From an uncultured Clostridia bacterium (lineage in GTDB: Bacteria > Bacillota > Clostridia > Oscillospirales > CAG-272): 64,000 bases of DNA. Position numbers and translations under genes: made by a program. Under the pieces are notes generated by a model, which had not been told where the DNA came from, did not search any database, and was given only the letters and a program-made list of their open reading frames with translations. This document shows positions 43,098-51,328 of this stretch, piece by piece. Each line of letters starts with the position of its first letter. The stretch's first letter is position 1. The stretch is taken from NCBI GenBank assembly GCA_946407735.1, contig CAMJPL010000003.1:1-64000 (forward strand). Direction: 5' to 3'.

Positions 43098-44033
43098 ATG
43101 ATCATAAATACCGGGCAGAGGACGGATATCCCGGCGTTCTATTCCGAGTGGCTGGCAAACAGGCTGAGGGAGGGGTATGTCTGCGTCCGAAGTCCGTACG
43201 ATCAGGGTCTGGTGAGCAGATACAGGCTCGATCCGGCCGTCGTCGACGCGATCTGCTTCTGCACGAAGAATCCCGCCCCGATGTTTGAATACGCGCCGCT
43301 TCTGAGCGGCTTCGGTCAGCTGTGGTATGTCACCATCACGCCGTACGGCAGGGATATCGAGCCCCGGGTCCCCGACAAGCACCGGCTTTTGGATGATTTC
43401 AGGCGCCTTTCCGGCATCGTCGGCAGAAACGCCGTCATCTGGCGGTACGATCCGATACTCGTGTCGGAAAGTTACACCATATCATATCACCTCCGGGCGT
43501 TTGAAACCATGGCGGCCGAGCTTAAAGGCTATACCGACACCGTCGTTATCAGCTTCATCGACCTGTACGCGAAGGTAAGGCGCAATTATCCCGAAGCGAG
43601 AGAGGTGACGGCGGATGAGAGGCTTGCTGTCGGCAGGGCTCTGATCGAAACGGCCTCCTCCCACGGCATGACGGTAAGACCCTGCGCCGAGGGAAACGAG
43701 CTCGCCGCCTACGGCGCCGACTGCGGCGGCTGCATGAGGATAGGCGATTTTGAAAAAGCCATCGGCAGGAGGCTCAGCGCTCCGAAAATCAAGGGAGCGA
43801 GACCCGGCTGCTCGTGTTATCTCTCATGCGATATCGGGGCGTACGATACCTGCGGACATCTGTGCAGATACTGCTACGCAAACACAGATTCACGGACGGT
43901 GCTTGAGAACATGCGTCTTCACGATCCGAAGTCGCCATTCCTTATCGGCGGTTACAGGCCGGGGGACAGGGTACATGACGTACAGCAGAAATCATGGATA
44001 AGCGACCAGACAAGCATGGAAATAGATCTTTGA
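43098..44033 (+). CDS. DUF1848 family protein
   Basis: 311 residues. It matches DUF1848: the N-terminal INTGQRTDIPAFYSEWLANRL, the CFCTKNP segment, ITPYGRDIEPRVPDK, and a C-terminal cysteine cluster CSCYLSCDIGAYDTCGHLCRYCYAN, which likely binds an iron-sulfur cluster. The first motif is reminiscent of radical-SAM TIM barrels, but no classical CxxxCxxC exists in the N-terminal part. No biochemical function is established to my knowledge. It sits between an oxidoreductase and a lipoprotein gene, 22 and 41 bp apart. Confidence 0.88.
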   Translation: MIINTGQRTDIPAFYSEWLANRLREGYVCVRSPYDQGLVSRYRLDPAVVDAICFCTKNPAPMFEYAPLLSGFGQLWYVTITPYGRDIEPRVPDKHRLLDDFRRLSGIVGRNAVIWRYDPILVSESYTISYHLRAFETMAAELKGYTDTVVISFIDLYAKVRRNYPEAREVTADERLAVGRALIETASSHGMTVRPCAEGNELAAYGADCGGCMRIGDFEKAIGRRLSAPKIKGARPGCSCYLSCDIGAYDTCGHLCRYCYANTDSRTVLENMRLHDPKSPFLIGGYRPGDRVHDVQQKSWISDQTSMEIDL

Positions 44034-44074
44034 CATGCGGCGGCAGAACGGAAGGAAAAATTACATCATTCAAT

Positions 44075-45274
44075 ATGAAGAAAGCGAAAGCATCATTATT
44101 TCTGGCGGCGGCGTGCCTTACCGCCGTCCTTGCCGGCTGCGATATCAGCGCCGCCGCGCCGAAGCTCGAGGCCGTTTATCTCGGAGTCGAGAATTACGGC
44201 GCGGAGGAGACGAACAAGGACAATAAAAACAGCTTTAAATACCTTTTCGAGACGGACGGACAGACGGTGTCGCTCAGCATGATTAACGGAACGCCGGATG
44301 AAGAGGGCAATTATGATTATCCGATCCAGAATGCGCTGAAGGAAGGATATTCATACCTTCTGACGGTAAATGACGGCACCGTCACCGGGGTAAGCGAGAT
44401 AAAGGAAGAAAACGCGGAAGGATATACTCCACAGGTAGCCGGAGTCCCGGGCGAAAGGACGATTAAAAACCTCCTTAAGACGGCGCTTTCGCCTGTCGGC
44501 ACGACGCTTTACATCTATGGCGGCGGATGGGACTGGCAGGACGAGGGCTCCGCAGTACAGACGAGAACTCTAGGTGTGTCATCCGACTGGGTCAGGTTCT
44601 TCAACGAGCAGACCGCGGATTATACCTATAAGGAAGCCGACGGAGACGAGTCGAAAGCCGATCCGGCAAACAGCTATTATCCCTACGGCGGCTACAATGA
44701 GTACTACTACGCCGGGCTCGACTGCTCGGGATATCTCGGCTGGATCATATACAACACCTTCGAGACCGAAAGCGGCAGTGACGGCTATGTCGGCGGCTCC
44801 ACCGGCTTCGCGAAAAGGCTGGCGGCGAAGGGATGGGGCGAATGGACACAGGATGTGAAAGCCCCCGACGGCACGAACGGCTATACCTTCCTTCCCGGCG
44901 ACGTCATGAGCATAAACGGGCATGTCTGGCTGTCGCTCGGCACCTGCGATGACGGCAGTGTCGTGATAGTCCACTCGACGCCCTCCGACAGCAGGACGGG
45001 TCAGCCGGGCGGCGGCGTGCAGATCAGCGCGATCGGAGCCGACAAGGAATGCATGGCGTATAAGCTCGCCGACAAATACATGTCTGAGCGTTATCCCGAA
45101 TGGTATGAAAGATATCCGGTGCATCTCTGCGATCCGGGGAGATATTTCGCGTTCGAGGGAGAAAACGCCGGGAGATTCTCATGGAATACCGACGGCTCGG
45201 AAGATGGGCTCACCGATCCGGACAATATCCGGCAGATGACGCCGGAAGATGTGCTGAATGCTCTGTTCGGCTGA
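44075..45274 (+). CDS. NlpC/P60-like lipoprotein
   Basis: 399 residues from ATG 44075, chosen because a lipoprotein signal peptide (MKKAKASLFLA, lipobox LAGC, Cys22) starts there; the nearest AGGA is 20 bp away, so initiation may be weak or coupled. The C-terminal half is a cysteine-peptidase fold of the NlpC/P60 type with GLDCSGYLGW (Cys217), NGHVWLSLG (His283) and His300 as the likely third residue. Relatives cut peptidoglycan stem peptides. It would act on the outer face of the membrane during wall growth or turnover. Confidence 0.85.
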   Translation: MKKAKASLFLAAACLTAVLAGCDISAAAPKLEAVYLGVENYGAEETNKDNKNSFKYLFETDGQTVSLSMINGTPDEEGNYDYPIQNALKEGYSYLLTVNDGTVTGVSEIKEENAEGYTPQVAGVPGERTIKNLLKTALSPVGTTLYIYGGGWDWQDEGSAVQTRTLGVSSDWVRFFNEQTADYTYKEADGDESKADPANSYYPYGGYNEYYYAGLDCSGYLGWIIYNTFETESGSDGYVGGSTGFAKRLAAKGWGEWTQDVKAPDGTNGYTFLPGDVMSINGHVWLSLGTCDDGSVVIVHSTPSDSRTGQPGGGVQISAIGADKECMAYKLADKYMSERYPEWYERYPVHLCDPGRYFAFEGENAGRFSWNTDGSEDGLTDPDNIRQMTPEDVLNALFG

Positions 45275-45328
45275 TCACAGCGGCGTATCATACGGCGTGT
45301 CTTATAACCTAATGAAGGAGAGAGAAAT

Positions 45329-45763
45329 ATGGAATACAGGAAACTCGGCGATACCTATTACATCCGCATGGACAGAGGCGACGAGATCGTCTCCGGCATA
45401 ATCGGGATATGCAGGGCCGAAGGCATAAGCTCCGCCTGCTACTCCGGCATCGGCGGCTGCAGCGAGGCTGAGATGCAGGTGTTCATCCCCGAGCGGGGAG
45501 AGTTTGAGACGAAAAAAGCGGAAGGGATGCTCGAACTCGTCTCGCTTATGGGGAACATCATATCCGACGATTCGGGCGGGCTGCATCACCACACTCACGG
45601 GCTGTTTTCCTTCATCGACGGCGGCGAGCATCGGGTGATCTCGGGCCATATGAAGTCGGCGACCGTAAGATATACGGCCGAGATCGAGCTCCGCCCGGTT
45701 TATGGCGGCGTCATACGCAGGCAGTACGATCCCGAGACGGGGACCGGATTCTGGAGGTTTTAA
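45329..45763 (+). CDS. PPC/DUF296 domain protein
   Basis: 144 residues forming a single PPC (DUF296) domain: an N-terminal YIRMDRGDEIVSGI, YSGIGGCSEAEM, and the histidine-rich metal-binding stretch GGLHHHTHGLFS near residue 90. In bacteria this domain occurs alone and trimerises, often described as a predicted DNA-binding protein because plant relatives carry AT-hooks, but no AT-hook is present here. AAGGAG lies 8 bp before the ATG. It ends at the terminator that faces the ArsP permease gene. Confidence 0.9.
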   Translation: MEYRKLGDTYYIRMDRGDEIVSGIIGICRAEGISSACYSGIGGCSEAEMQVFIPERGEFETKKAEGMLELVSLMGNIISDDSGGLHHHTHGLFSFIDGGEHRVISGHMKSATVRYTAEIELRPVYGGVIRRQYDPETGTGFWRF

Positions 45764-45787
45764 GGAGCTTTCGCCGCGAAAAACAGA

Positions 45788-45817
45788 AAATGGGATCCCG
45801 GCTGCGGGATCCCATTT
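45788..45817. terminator. Convergent bidirectional terminator
   Basis: AAATGGGATCCCG and CGGGATCCCATTT pair perfectly around a 4-nt loop; A- and T-rich flanks exist on both sides. Confidence 0.92.
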
Positions 45818-45835
45818 GTCATATTGTATTATCTC

Positions 45836-46780
45836 TCACGCGACCAGGATCCCGGCCGCGACCGAAAACGCCAGAAGCACCGCCACATACAAAAGCAGGA
45901 ACCGCTTGCGGAAGATCGTCGCTATCGCGGCGAGCGACGTGACGCGTGTAGCGGGGCCTACCGTAAGGAAGGCCAGAGCGCTGCCGAGCGACATCCCCTG
46001 TTCCATAAGCGAGGCGATAAGTGGGATCGTCCCGCCTCCGCAGGCGTAGACCGGAATCCCGACAAGAGCCGCCGTCAGGATGCCGAGCGGGGACGACGTG
46101 TCGGCCATGCCGAAGAACAGCGACAGCGGCAGCTGATCGATAAAGGCGGCGATAAGTATGCCGATGCACATCATCTTTCCGACGAACAGCAGATCCTTCC
46201 CGACGCCCTTCATATATCCTTTGAACGTGAAGATCTTTTTCGGGCGGTTCAGTATCTCCTCCTCCGATACTCTTTCCGATGAAACGGACGGGCGGATGAC
46301 GAAGCTCTGAGGCAGCAGCCGGGTGCCGAGCCCGCAGAGAAGGGAGAATATGAAGACGAAAAGCAGCCGGTAAACAGCCGTCTTTACCCCGAGCCCGCCG
46401 ACCGTCATCACGAACAGCTGCGGGTTCATCATCGACGACGCGGCGAGGAAGGATATCAGCGGACCGAGCGAGACGCCGCCGTGATACAGCGTGATCAGCA
46501 CCGGGACCGTCCCGTATGTGCAGAGCGGGGAGAGGATGCCGAGCACCGCCGCCCCGACGACGGCGGAGAAGCGGTGAGCCTTAGTGAAACGGAAGATCAG
46601 CTTCGTCCATGACGTGTATTTCAGCAGCTCCCCGACAAAGGAGCCGATGATAACGTACGGGAAAAGCTGCACCAGATACTCGATGAACCGCCCGCCGAAG
46701 TCGCGGATGAAGGCCCGGACGAAATACGGATCGCGGAACGCGGAAAACCACGCCGAGATCTCACCGATGAAATCAGCCAT
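45836..46780 (-). CDS. ArsP/YraQ-type permease
   Basis: 314 residues with about eight membrane segments. It fits the permease family PF03773 (ArsP_1): two signature blocks, GILSPLCTYGTVPVLITLY and VYACGGGTIPLIASLM, each with a conserved Cys and followed by FLAASSMMNPQLF or FLTVGPATRV. One member, ArsP, exports organoarsenicals; most are uncharacterised. It begins only 4 bp after the stop of the upstream DUF362 lipoprotein gene, so the two are translationally linked and likely act on the same compound. There is no arsR or arsenate reductase beside it. Confidence 0.9.
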   Translation of the reverse strand: MADFIGEISAWFSAFRDPYFVRAFIRDFGGRFIEYLVQLFPYVIIGSFVGELLKYTSWTKLIFRFTKAHRFSAVVGAAVLGILSPLCTYGTVPVLITLYHGGVSLGPLISFLAASSMMNPQLFVMTVGGLGVKTAVYRLLFVFIFSLLCGLGTRLLPQSFVIRPSVSSERVSEEEILNRPKKIFTFKGYMKGVGKDLLFVGKMMCIGILIAAFIDQLPLSLFFGMADTSSPLGILTAALVGIPVYACGGGTIPLIASLMEQGMSLGSALAFLTVGPATRVTSLAAIATIFRKRFLLLYVAVLLAFSVAAGILVA

Positions 46781-46784
46781 ACAT

Positions 46785-48365
46785 TCAGTAGTCGATGCGT
46801 ATCAGCTCGATCCCTTCCGTACCGCCGAGATTGCGGCTGTACTGCCTGCTTTCCGGATCGTTCCAGTGCTCGTGCACGCCGAGGCTGCCGATGGGATTGC
46901 CATAGCCGTCCTGATATATCGTCCCGGACGGGGCGCTGCCGGCCTGCGCCGCCTCGAGCAGGTAGTTGTCCGCCGTATGATCGTGCGGCAGCTCATCCTG
47001 CCATTTGTCGCCGTCTCCGGCCTTTTCGGCGGCGTCTCGCTCGGCGAGAAGGAAATCGAGCATGACAGAGTCGATGGCGACCGGATCCTGAGAGGCGAAG
47101 AAGGAGTTGGTCCAGCCGCGTCCGTTCCTTGTCCCGTCGCCGAAGGGAGCCGAGTACCAGCGTTCGCTTTCGGTCAGGGTGGAGCCCTGCATCACCGTCG
47201 CGGCGAGACCATCGCAGAGGTAGAGGAAGGTCTTTCCTCCGGCGTCGTCGTTGGAGAGAAGATCGACGAGCACTGAATAGCTGCCGAGCGGCACCTGCGG
47301 CAGCGACCACAGCTCGGGCGGCGACCAGTCGTAATCCTTCGCGGCGACGTAATGATGGATCCCGGCCCACGACGGAGGATTGGTCCTGAATCCGTCGGGG
47401 TATGTATATACTCCCGGAGAGGATTCGCATGCCGGCATCACCGAGCCGAAATGGTTCTTGGCGCTCGCCGTGAATCCGGCGAGGTTGTGCCCGCGCAGGT
47501 TGAAGAGATTGATCATGTACGTCGCTTCGGTGTAGTCGGTCGGCCAGAAGGTCGGGTTCACCGTCTCATAGCCGTTGTAGGACGGCCAGTTGTCGGCGGA
47601 AAAATCACGCGACCAGCGGACCTGCCTGTCAAAGTCGGCTTTCGGGTCGTCGTTGTAGCCGATAAGACGGACGTCCTTCAGCCCGCCCTCGTGTATCATC
47701 TCTTTGACATATGTCGGGAAATTCCTTGATGGATCGGTCAGTGTGATGTCTCCCGCCGCGACGCCGAAGTCTGTCAGTATCTCCGCGAGAGCCCGCATCG
47801 TCACCGGCGACGGATAGTAGCCGGCTATGTTTTTGTCTCCCGCGTCGCCGTTGCCGGTGACGTTGAGATTCACCTTGACGACGATCTTCTCGCCCGGCGT
47901 ATATCCCTTTTCCTCGCCGGTTCGGCGCTTGTTGTAATCCCTTATAAGCGCGTCGAGCGCTTCGTTTATGTCGGTCTTTCCGGCGAGGGTGCAGATGACG
48001 TCGATCATCATTTTCTTTACGGCGTCAGTGTCAAAGTTGGACTGCAGCCACCAGTAGCCTCTGCCGTCCCATGTGAAGGCGTTCGGGTTGTAGGCCCATG
48101 TCACGCGTCCCGGATTTACCCCGACACCCTGTCCGACGGGAGCCGGTCTATCCTTCTCAGGCGCTTCGGTTTCCGCCTCAGTCTCATTCGCCTCCGGCGC
48201 GTCGGTGACGGCGGATGACGTTTCCGCCGCGGCGGCTTCGGTGTTTGATATCACTTCGGCGGTATCATTCGCACCGCCGGACACGCTCGCTTCCTGCTTC
48301 GTGCAGGCGGCAAGCGGGAGAAACATCAGGACCGACAGAAGGAGCGCGGATAGTTTCAGTTTCAT
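46785..48365 (-). CDS. DUF362-domain lipoprotein
   Basis: 526 residues. Signal peptide with lipobox LAAC (Cys21), then an acidic Ala/Thr/Glu linker to about residue 75. The remaining part is a DUF362-like domain (VVKVNLNVTGNGDAGDKNI, LTDPSRNFPTY, GFTASAKNHFGSVMP), here outside the membrane and without ferredoxin motifs. GAGGTAT lies 8 bp before the ATG. It heads an operon with the ArsP-type permease (4-bp gap) and starts from an extended -10 promoter. Confidence 0.85.
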   Translation of the reverse strand: MKLKLSALLLSVLMFLPLAACTKQEASVSGGANDTAEVISNTEAAAAETSSAVTDAPEANETEAETEAPEKDRPAPVGQGVGVNPGRVTWAYNPNAFTWDGRGYWWLQSNFDTDAVKKMMIDVICTLAGKTDINEALDALIRDYNKRRTGEEKGYTPGEKIVVKVNLNVTGNGDAGDKNIAGYYPSPVTMRALAEILTDFGVAAGDITLTDPSRNFPTYVKEMIHEGGLKDVRLIGYNDDPKADFDRQVRWSRDFSADNWPSYNGYETVNPTFWPTDYTEATYMINLFNLRGHNLAGFTASAKNHFGSVMPACESSPGVYTYPDGFRTNPPSWAGIHHYVAAKDYDWSPPELWSLPQVPLGSYSVLVDLLSNDDAGGKTFLYLCDGLAATVMQGSTLTESERWYSAPFGDGTRNGRGWTNSFFASQDPVAIDSVMLDFLLAERDAAEKAGDGDKWQDELPHDHTADNYLLEAAQAGSAPSGTIYQDGYGNPIGSLGVHEHWNDPESRQYSRNLGGTEGIELIRIDY

Positions 48366-48411
48366 ATTTATACCTCGAAGGGTGAAATGTCATTATATTA
48401 CCTTATATATC

Positions 48412-48440
48412 ATTATATCACAAAATCCCGCCTGTGGCAA
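48412..48440 (-). promoter_or_regulatory. Extended -10 promoter of the DUF362 lipoprotein
   Basis: On the minus strand TTGCCA (48440-48435), 17 bp, TATAAT (48417-48412) preceded by TGA. A second TATAAT-like element lies nearer the gene at about 48392-48398. Confidence 0.82.
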
Positions 48441-48548
48441 TCGTAAAAGCCGTTTTTTGAAAAAATCGATCAAAATTATTTGCCGAACGCTGATTTTCCC
48501 GGAATGAAGCCGTATGTCCCGATAATACAAAAAATTAAACAAAAACAT

Positions 48549-48577
48549 TTGACTGACGGTAAAAAACATGCTACAAT
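48549..48577 (+). promoter_or_regulatory. Extended -10 promoter of the 48617 gene
   Basis: TTGACT at 48549-48554, 17 bp, TACAAT at 48572-48577 preceded by TGC. Confidence 0.85.
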
Positions 48578-48616
48578 ATAGACAGGATCGCTCATCATTT
48601 TTCTTTCGGTGCAGCC

Positions 48617-49246
48617 ATGCTTGAAAACGTAAACATACCTCAGGTCATCAGATGGGTCGAGATCATCAGCCAGCAGATATTCTACTGGCTGCTGTTCGCG
48701 GCGATATTCTGGGCCGTCCTCGTCCTGCCGAAATATATCATCTCATTTGTCTGGTACATAGTCAGCCGGATCGCGCTTTATATTGCCCTCGCCGTGAAGT
48801 CGGCGAAGGGAGGCGGCAGGATGAAGCTGCTCCGCCCGCCGTTTCTGTCGGCTCTTTTCCCGGCTCCCGACGTTCTGATCTCCTCGGGCGGCGGCGATAT
48901 CCGCGTCACCTTCATCGACGACATCACGGCGTTCAGATCCATGGTAACGGCAAAAAGCGGCGGGGAATTCGTCATCACGACGGTATCGTCCGTCGCCGTG
49001 AGGAAGGCCGTCCGTCAGGGTGACACATACGCCGTCACCGGCAGCGGCTTCCTCGGTCAGGGCGACGACCACAGGAAGCGCGCCGCGATAAAGGAGAAAA
49101 AGGGCTGCGCCGACGTGCTTCTGGTGTCGCCGAAGCCACTCCTGCTCTGCCGTCATATGACGAGCAGGCTGGAGCCGGTATATGAGCCTCAAAGGATCGG
49201 CTCGTACACGGTATGTACATGGAAGATGCTGTCAAAGCTGCTCTGA
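48617..49246 (+). CDS. Unknown membrane-anchored protein
   Basis: 209 residues. Two closely spaced hydrophobic segments (about residues 18-38 and 42-60) are followed by a basic KSAKGGGRMKLL and a C-terminal soluble domain of about 140 residues on the cytoplasmic side by the positive-inside rule. The soluble part (APDVLISSGGGDIRVTFIDD) does not match a family I know. It stands alone between a promoter and a terminator, so it is probably a real gene. Confidence 0.7.
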   Translation: MLENVNIPQVIRWVEIISQQIFYWLLFAAIFWAVLVLPKYIISFVWYIVSRIALYIALAVKSAKGGGRMKLLRPPFLSALFPAPDVLISSGGGDIRVTFIDDITAFRSMVTAKSGGEFVITTVSSVAVRKAVRQGDTYAVTGSGFLGQGDDHRKRAAIKEKKGCADVLLVSPKPLLLCRHMTSRLEPVYEPQRIGSYTVCTWKMLSKLL

Positions 49247-49283
49247 GGCGGTGTGGATAAATTCGATTTGGTCATGAATAAAC

Positions 49284-49315
49284 AAAGGACGCTTTTAACC
49301 TCAGCGTCCTTTTTT
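49284..49315 (+). terminator. Rho-independent terminator
   Basis: AAAGGACGC / GCGTCCTTT arms with an 11-nt loop followed by a T-run. Confidence 0.9.
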
Positions 49316-49400
49316 GTTTGATTATAATTAAGAATAATAAGCAGACTGCCGTATATCCGCCGGTTTTATCACCCGATCCGTTCACAGGTCATGTCTTCGA

Positions 49401-49769
49401 TCAGTGTTTCTTCCTTTTCCTGTACCACAGCGCGATAATACAGCCGGGAATAATCAGAACAGGGTGTATATACCACAGCAGCTCCCATTCGCTTGTCAGA
49501 ACGATAAGCCCGAACAGGGTGATGAATGCCGTGATAAGGTAGCAGACCAGCATTACGATACCAAAAACAATACCGCTTTTTCCTTTTCCCCACAGGCAGG
49601 TGAGAAGAAATCCGATCCCTATGATCCACGCCCCGAACCGGTAGGCGACGCTGAACACAGGCAATAACAGCTCGTTCGTTCCGTCAGGCAGGAAAAATAT
49701 GAAGACCATGATGAATACGAATAGCAGTATACATATCGAATCGATTATCCGGATCGCTTTTACAGACAT
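49401..49769 (-). CDS. Four-helix membrane protein of unknown function
   Basis: 122 residues with four hydrophobic helices (about 10-28, 35-55, 66-88, 94-113) and a basic tail RKRKKH that should lie in the cytoplasm. No motif points to a family. Its codon use is more A/T-rich than the neighbours. It lies 40 bp after the six-hairpin glycosidase on the same strand and may be cotranscribed. Confidence 0.65.
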   Translation of the reverse strand: MSVKAIRIIDSICILLFVFIMVFIFFLPDGTNELLLPVFSVAYRFGAWIIGIGFLLTCLWGKGKSGIVFGIVMLVCYLITAFITLFGLIVLTSEWELLWYIHPVLIIPGCIIALWYRKRKKH

Positions 49770-49809
49770 AGTATCAGCCGTTTTCCGCTGTATTTGTTTT
49801 TGCTTCGTT

Positions 49810-51093
49810 TTATTTATCGCAGACCTCAGCCGTCTCTCCGGCCCGGACCTGCCTTCGCGTGACTCCGCCCGCTGTTTCGGCTGTCCAGATCACGGGACGT
49901 TCAGTCCTGTTCGTCATAACGCTCTTTGTCCTGCCTTCATGACGAAGATCTATGGATCCTCCCCACAGCGGAAAACCGCTTACTTCCGACCATTCTCCGC
50001 CTAAGGCAGCGCTCCGTGTCCTTAATTCGGATCTGTCCGTGTCAGCCGTAATGCCCATGTATCCGCAGAGCAGCGCCTCGACGGCTGCATATGACACCTC
50101 GGGATAGTCCCGCCGTTTATAGTCCTCCGCCGTCATTTTCAGCCATATCCGCATTGCATCCGCGTTCCATCCGTATTTCCAGAGCATGGCGGGGTAGTAT
50201 GAGCGCAGTTCAACGATCGTTTCAGGCTCTCTCGAAAGGAGATACCGGATCTGTCCCGCGATCTGTACGGGATCCTGAATGATCCCGCACCTGAGCGGCG
50301 TCATGGCGTTGTCATCACTTTGCTTCGGACTGAATGAGCCGTCCTTCATGCGGAACTCATAAAAGCGCGCTTCCCGCTGCGACCACCATTCCCGACAGAA
50401 GATTTTCTGCAGTCTGTCAGCTTTTTTTTGATACTCCGCGGCTTTTTCCGGCTCTTTTTTCAGAGAAGCCATGCGCGCCGCCGCGAGATACGCCCTGTAC
50501 TCCAGAGCCAGCGTGTCCGCGGCGGTCCGGTAGCCTGTCGTTCCGTTCTCCTCATATGAGGCGATCCCGCGCCTTCCGTCGCTGTCCACCCTGTCGACGA
50601 TACCGTCTCCGTCACGATCCCACCTCGGGATGTATTTTTCCGCAGTGAGCCGGAAAAAGTCCTCCATTTCAGGGGAGAGCAGATACCACGCGTCCCCGGT
50701 GAGGTCGTACAGCCGTGAGGCCGTGTCCATGATATCGAAATTCGCCGGAAGATTGTACCAGAAATCGGTGTCGCTCGTGTAATCCACCGGCGCGGGTTTT
50801 CCGTCGAACGTGATTTCCCACCAGCCGCACCAGTCCTTTGCTTCGCTGATGCTGCGCTCGAAAGCCCTCATCATGCTTTTATTGTGCTCCGAAAGCCCCA
50901 GACAGTGCGCGCCGCCGGACTGATGAGACATGTCTCGCATGCAGAAAGCGTCACGTCCGGGCAGAGCCGCTTCGTAACACGGTCCGACTCCGGCGTCATC
51001 ATGAACGAACGCCTCTGCCTGCGCTCTGGCCCACTCGAATCCTTTCCGCAGTCTCGCGTCGCTGGAATTGAATTCAATTGATCTTTCGTTCAT
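49810..51093 (-). CDS. Six-hairpin (alpha/alpha toroid) glycosidase-like protein
   Basis: 427 residues from ATG 51093, chosen by GGGAGG 9 bp upstream. No signal peptide. The segments PGRDAFCMRDMSHQSGGAH, FWYNLPANFDIMDTASRLYDLTGD, and a repeated helix-hairpin content resemble alpha/alpha-toroid glycosidases such as GH63, GH78 or GH65; the ARDxxH-like RDMSH segment is where the catalytic acid region of such enzymes is often found. An acidic DRDGDGIVDRVD loop looks calcium-binding. The substrate cannot be fixed. It belongs to the glycan block and has its own promoter. Confidence 0.8.
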   Translation of the reverse strand: MNERSIEFNSSDARLRKGFEWARAQAEAFVHDDAGVGPCYEAALPGRDAFCMRDMSHQSGGAHCLGLSEHNKSMMRAFERSISEAKDWCGWWEITFDGKPAPVDYTSDTDFWYNLPANFDIMDTASRLYDLTGDAWYLLSPEMEDFFRLTAEKYIPRWDRDGDGIVDRVDSDGRRGIASYEENGTTGYRTAADTLALEYRAYLAAARMASLKKEPEKAAEYQKKADRLQKIFCREWWSQREARFYEFRMKDGSFSPKQSDDNAMTPLRCGIIQDPVQIAGQIRYLLSREPETIVELRSYYPAMLWKYGWNADAMRIWLKMTAEDYKRRDYPEVSYAAVEALLCGYMGITADTDRSELRTRSAALGGEWSEVSGFPLWGGSIDLRHEGRTKSVMTNRTERPVIWTAETAGGVTRRQVRAGETAEVCDK

Positions 51094-51135
51094 GACCGAT
51101 ACCTCCCGATCTGTGTTACTGATATCACCGGCATT

Positions 51136-51164
51136 ATTATACACTATCGGAGACCGGTTTTCAA
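51136..51164 (-). promoter_or_regulatory. Promoter of the six-hairpin glycosidase
   Basis: On the minus strand TTGAAA (51164-51159), 17 bp, TATAAT (51141-51136). Confidence 0.85.
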
Positions 51165-51258
51165 GAGAAAAGTGATCGAAAATATCGGCTTGTCACGTCG
51201 GCTTGTTCCGGCATCTTCATTTTTCCGCTTTGATTTAACTTTTTTAACTTAAAAAAGC

Positions 51259-51287
51259 TGTACAAAAGCGGAAAAGTATGATATACT
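51259..51287 (+). promoter_or_regulatory. Extended -10 promoter of solute-binding paralog 4
   Basis: TGTACA at 51259-51264, 17 bp, TATACT at 51282-51287 preceded by TGA. The -35 is weak (4 of 6) but the extended -10 is strong. Confidence 0.75.
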
Positions 51288-51328
51288 ATTTGTGGTTTTT
51301 GCTGTGAATGTTTAATTTGGAGGATATT

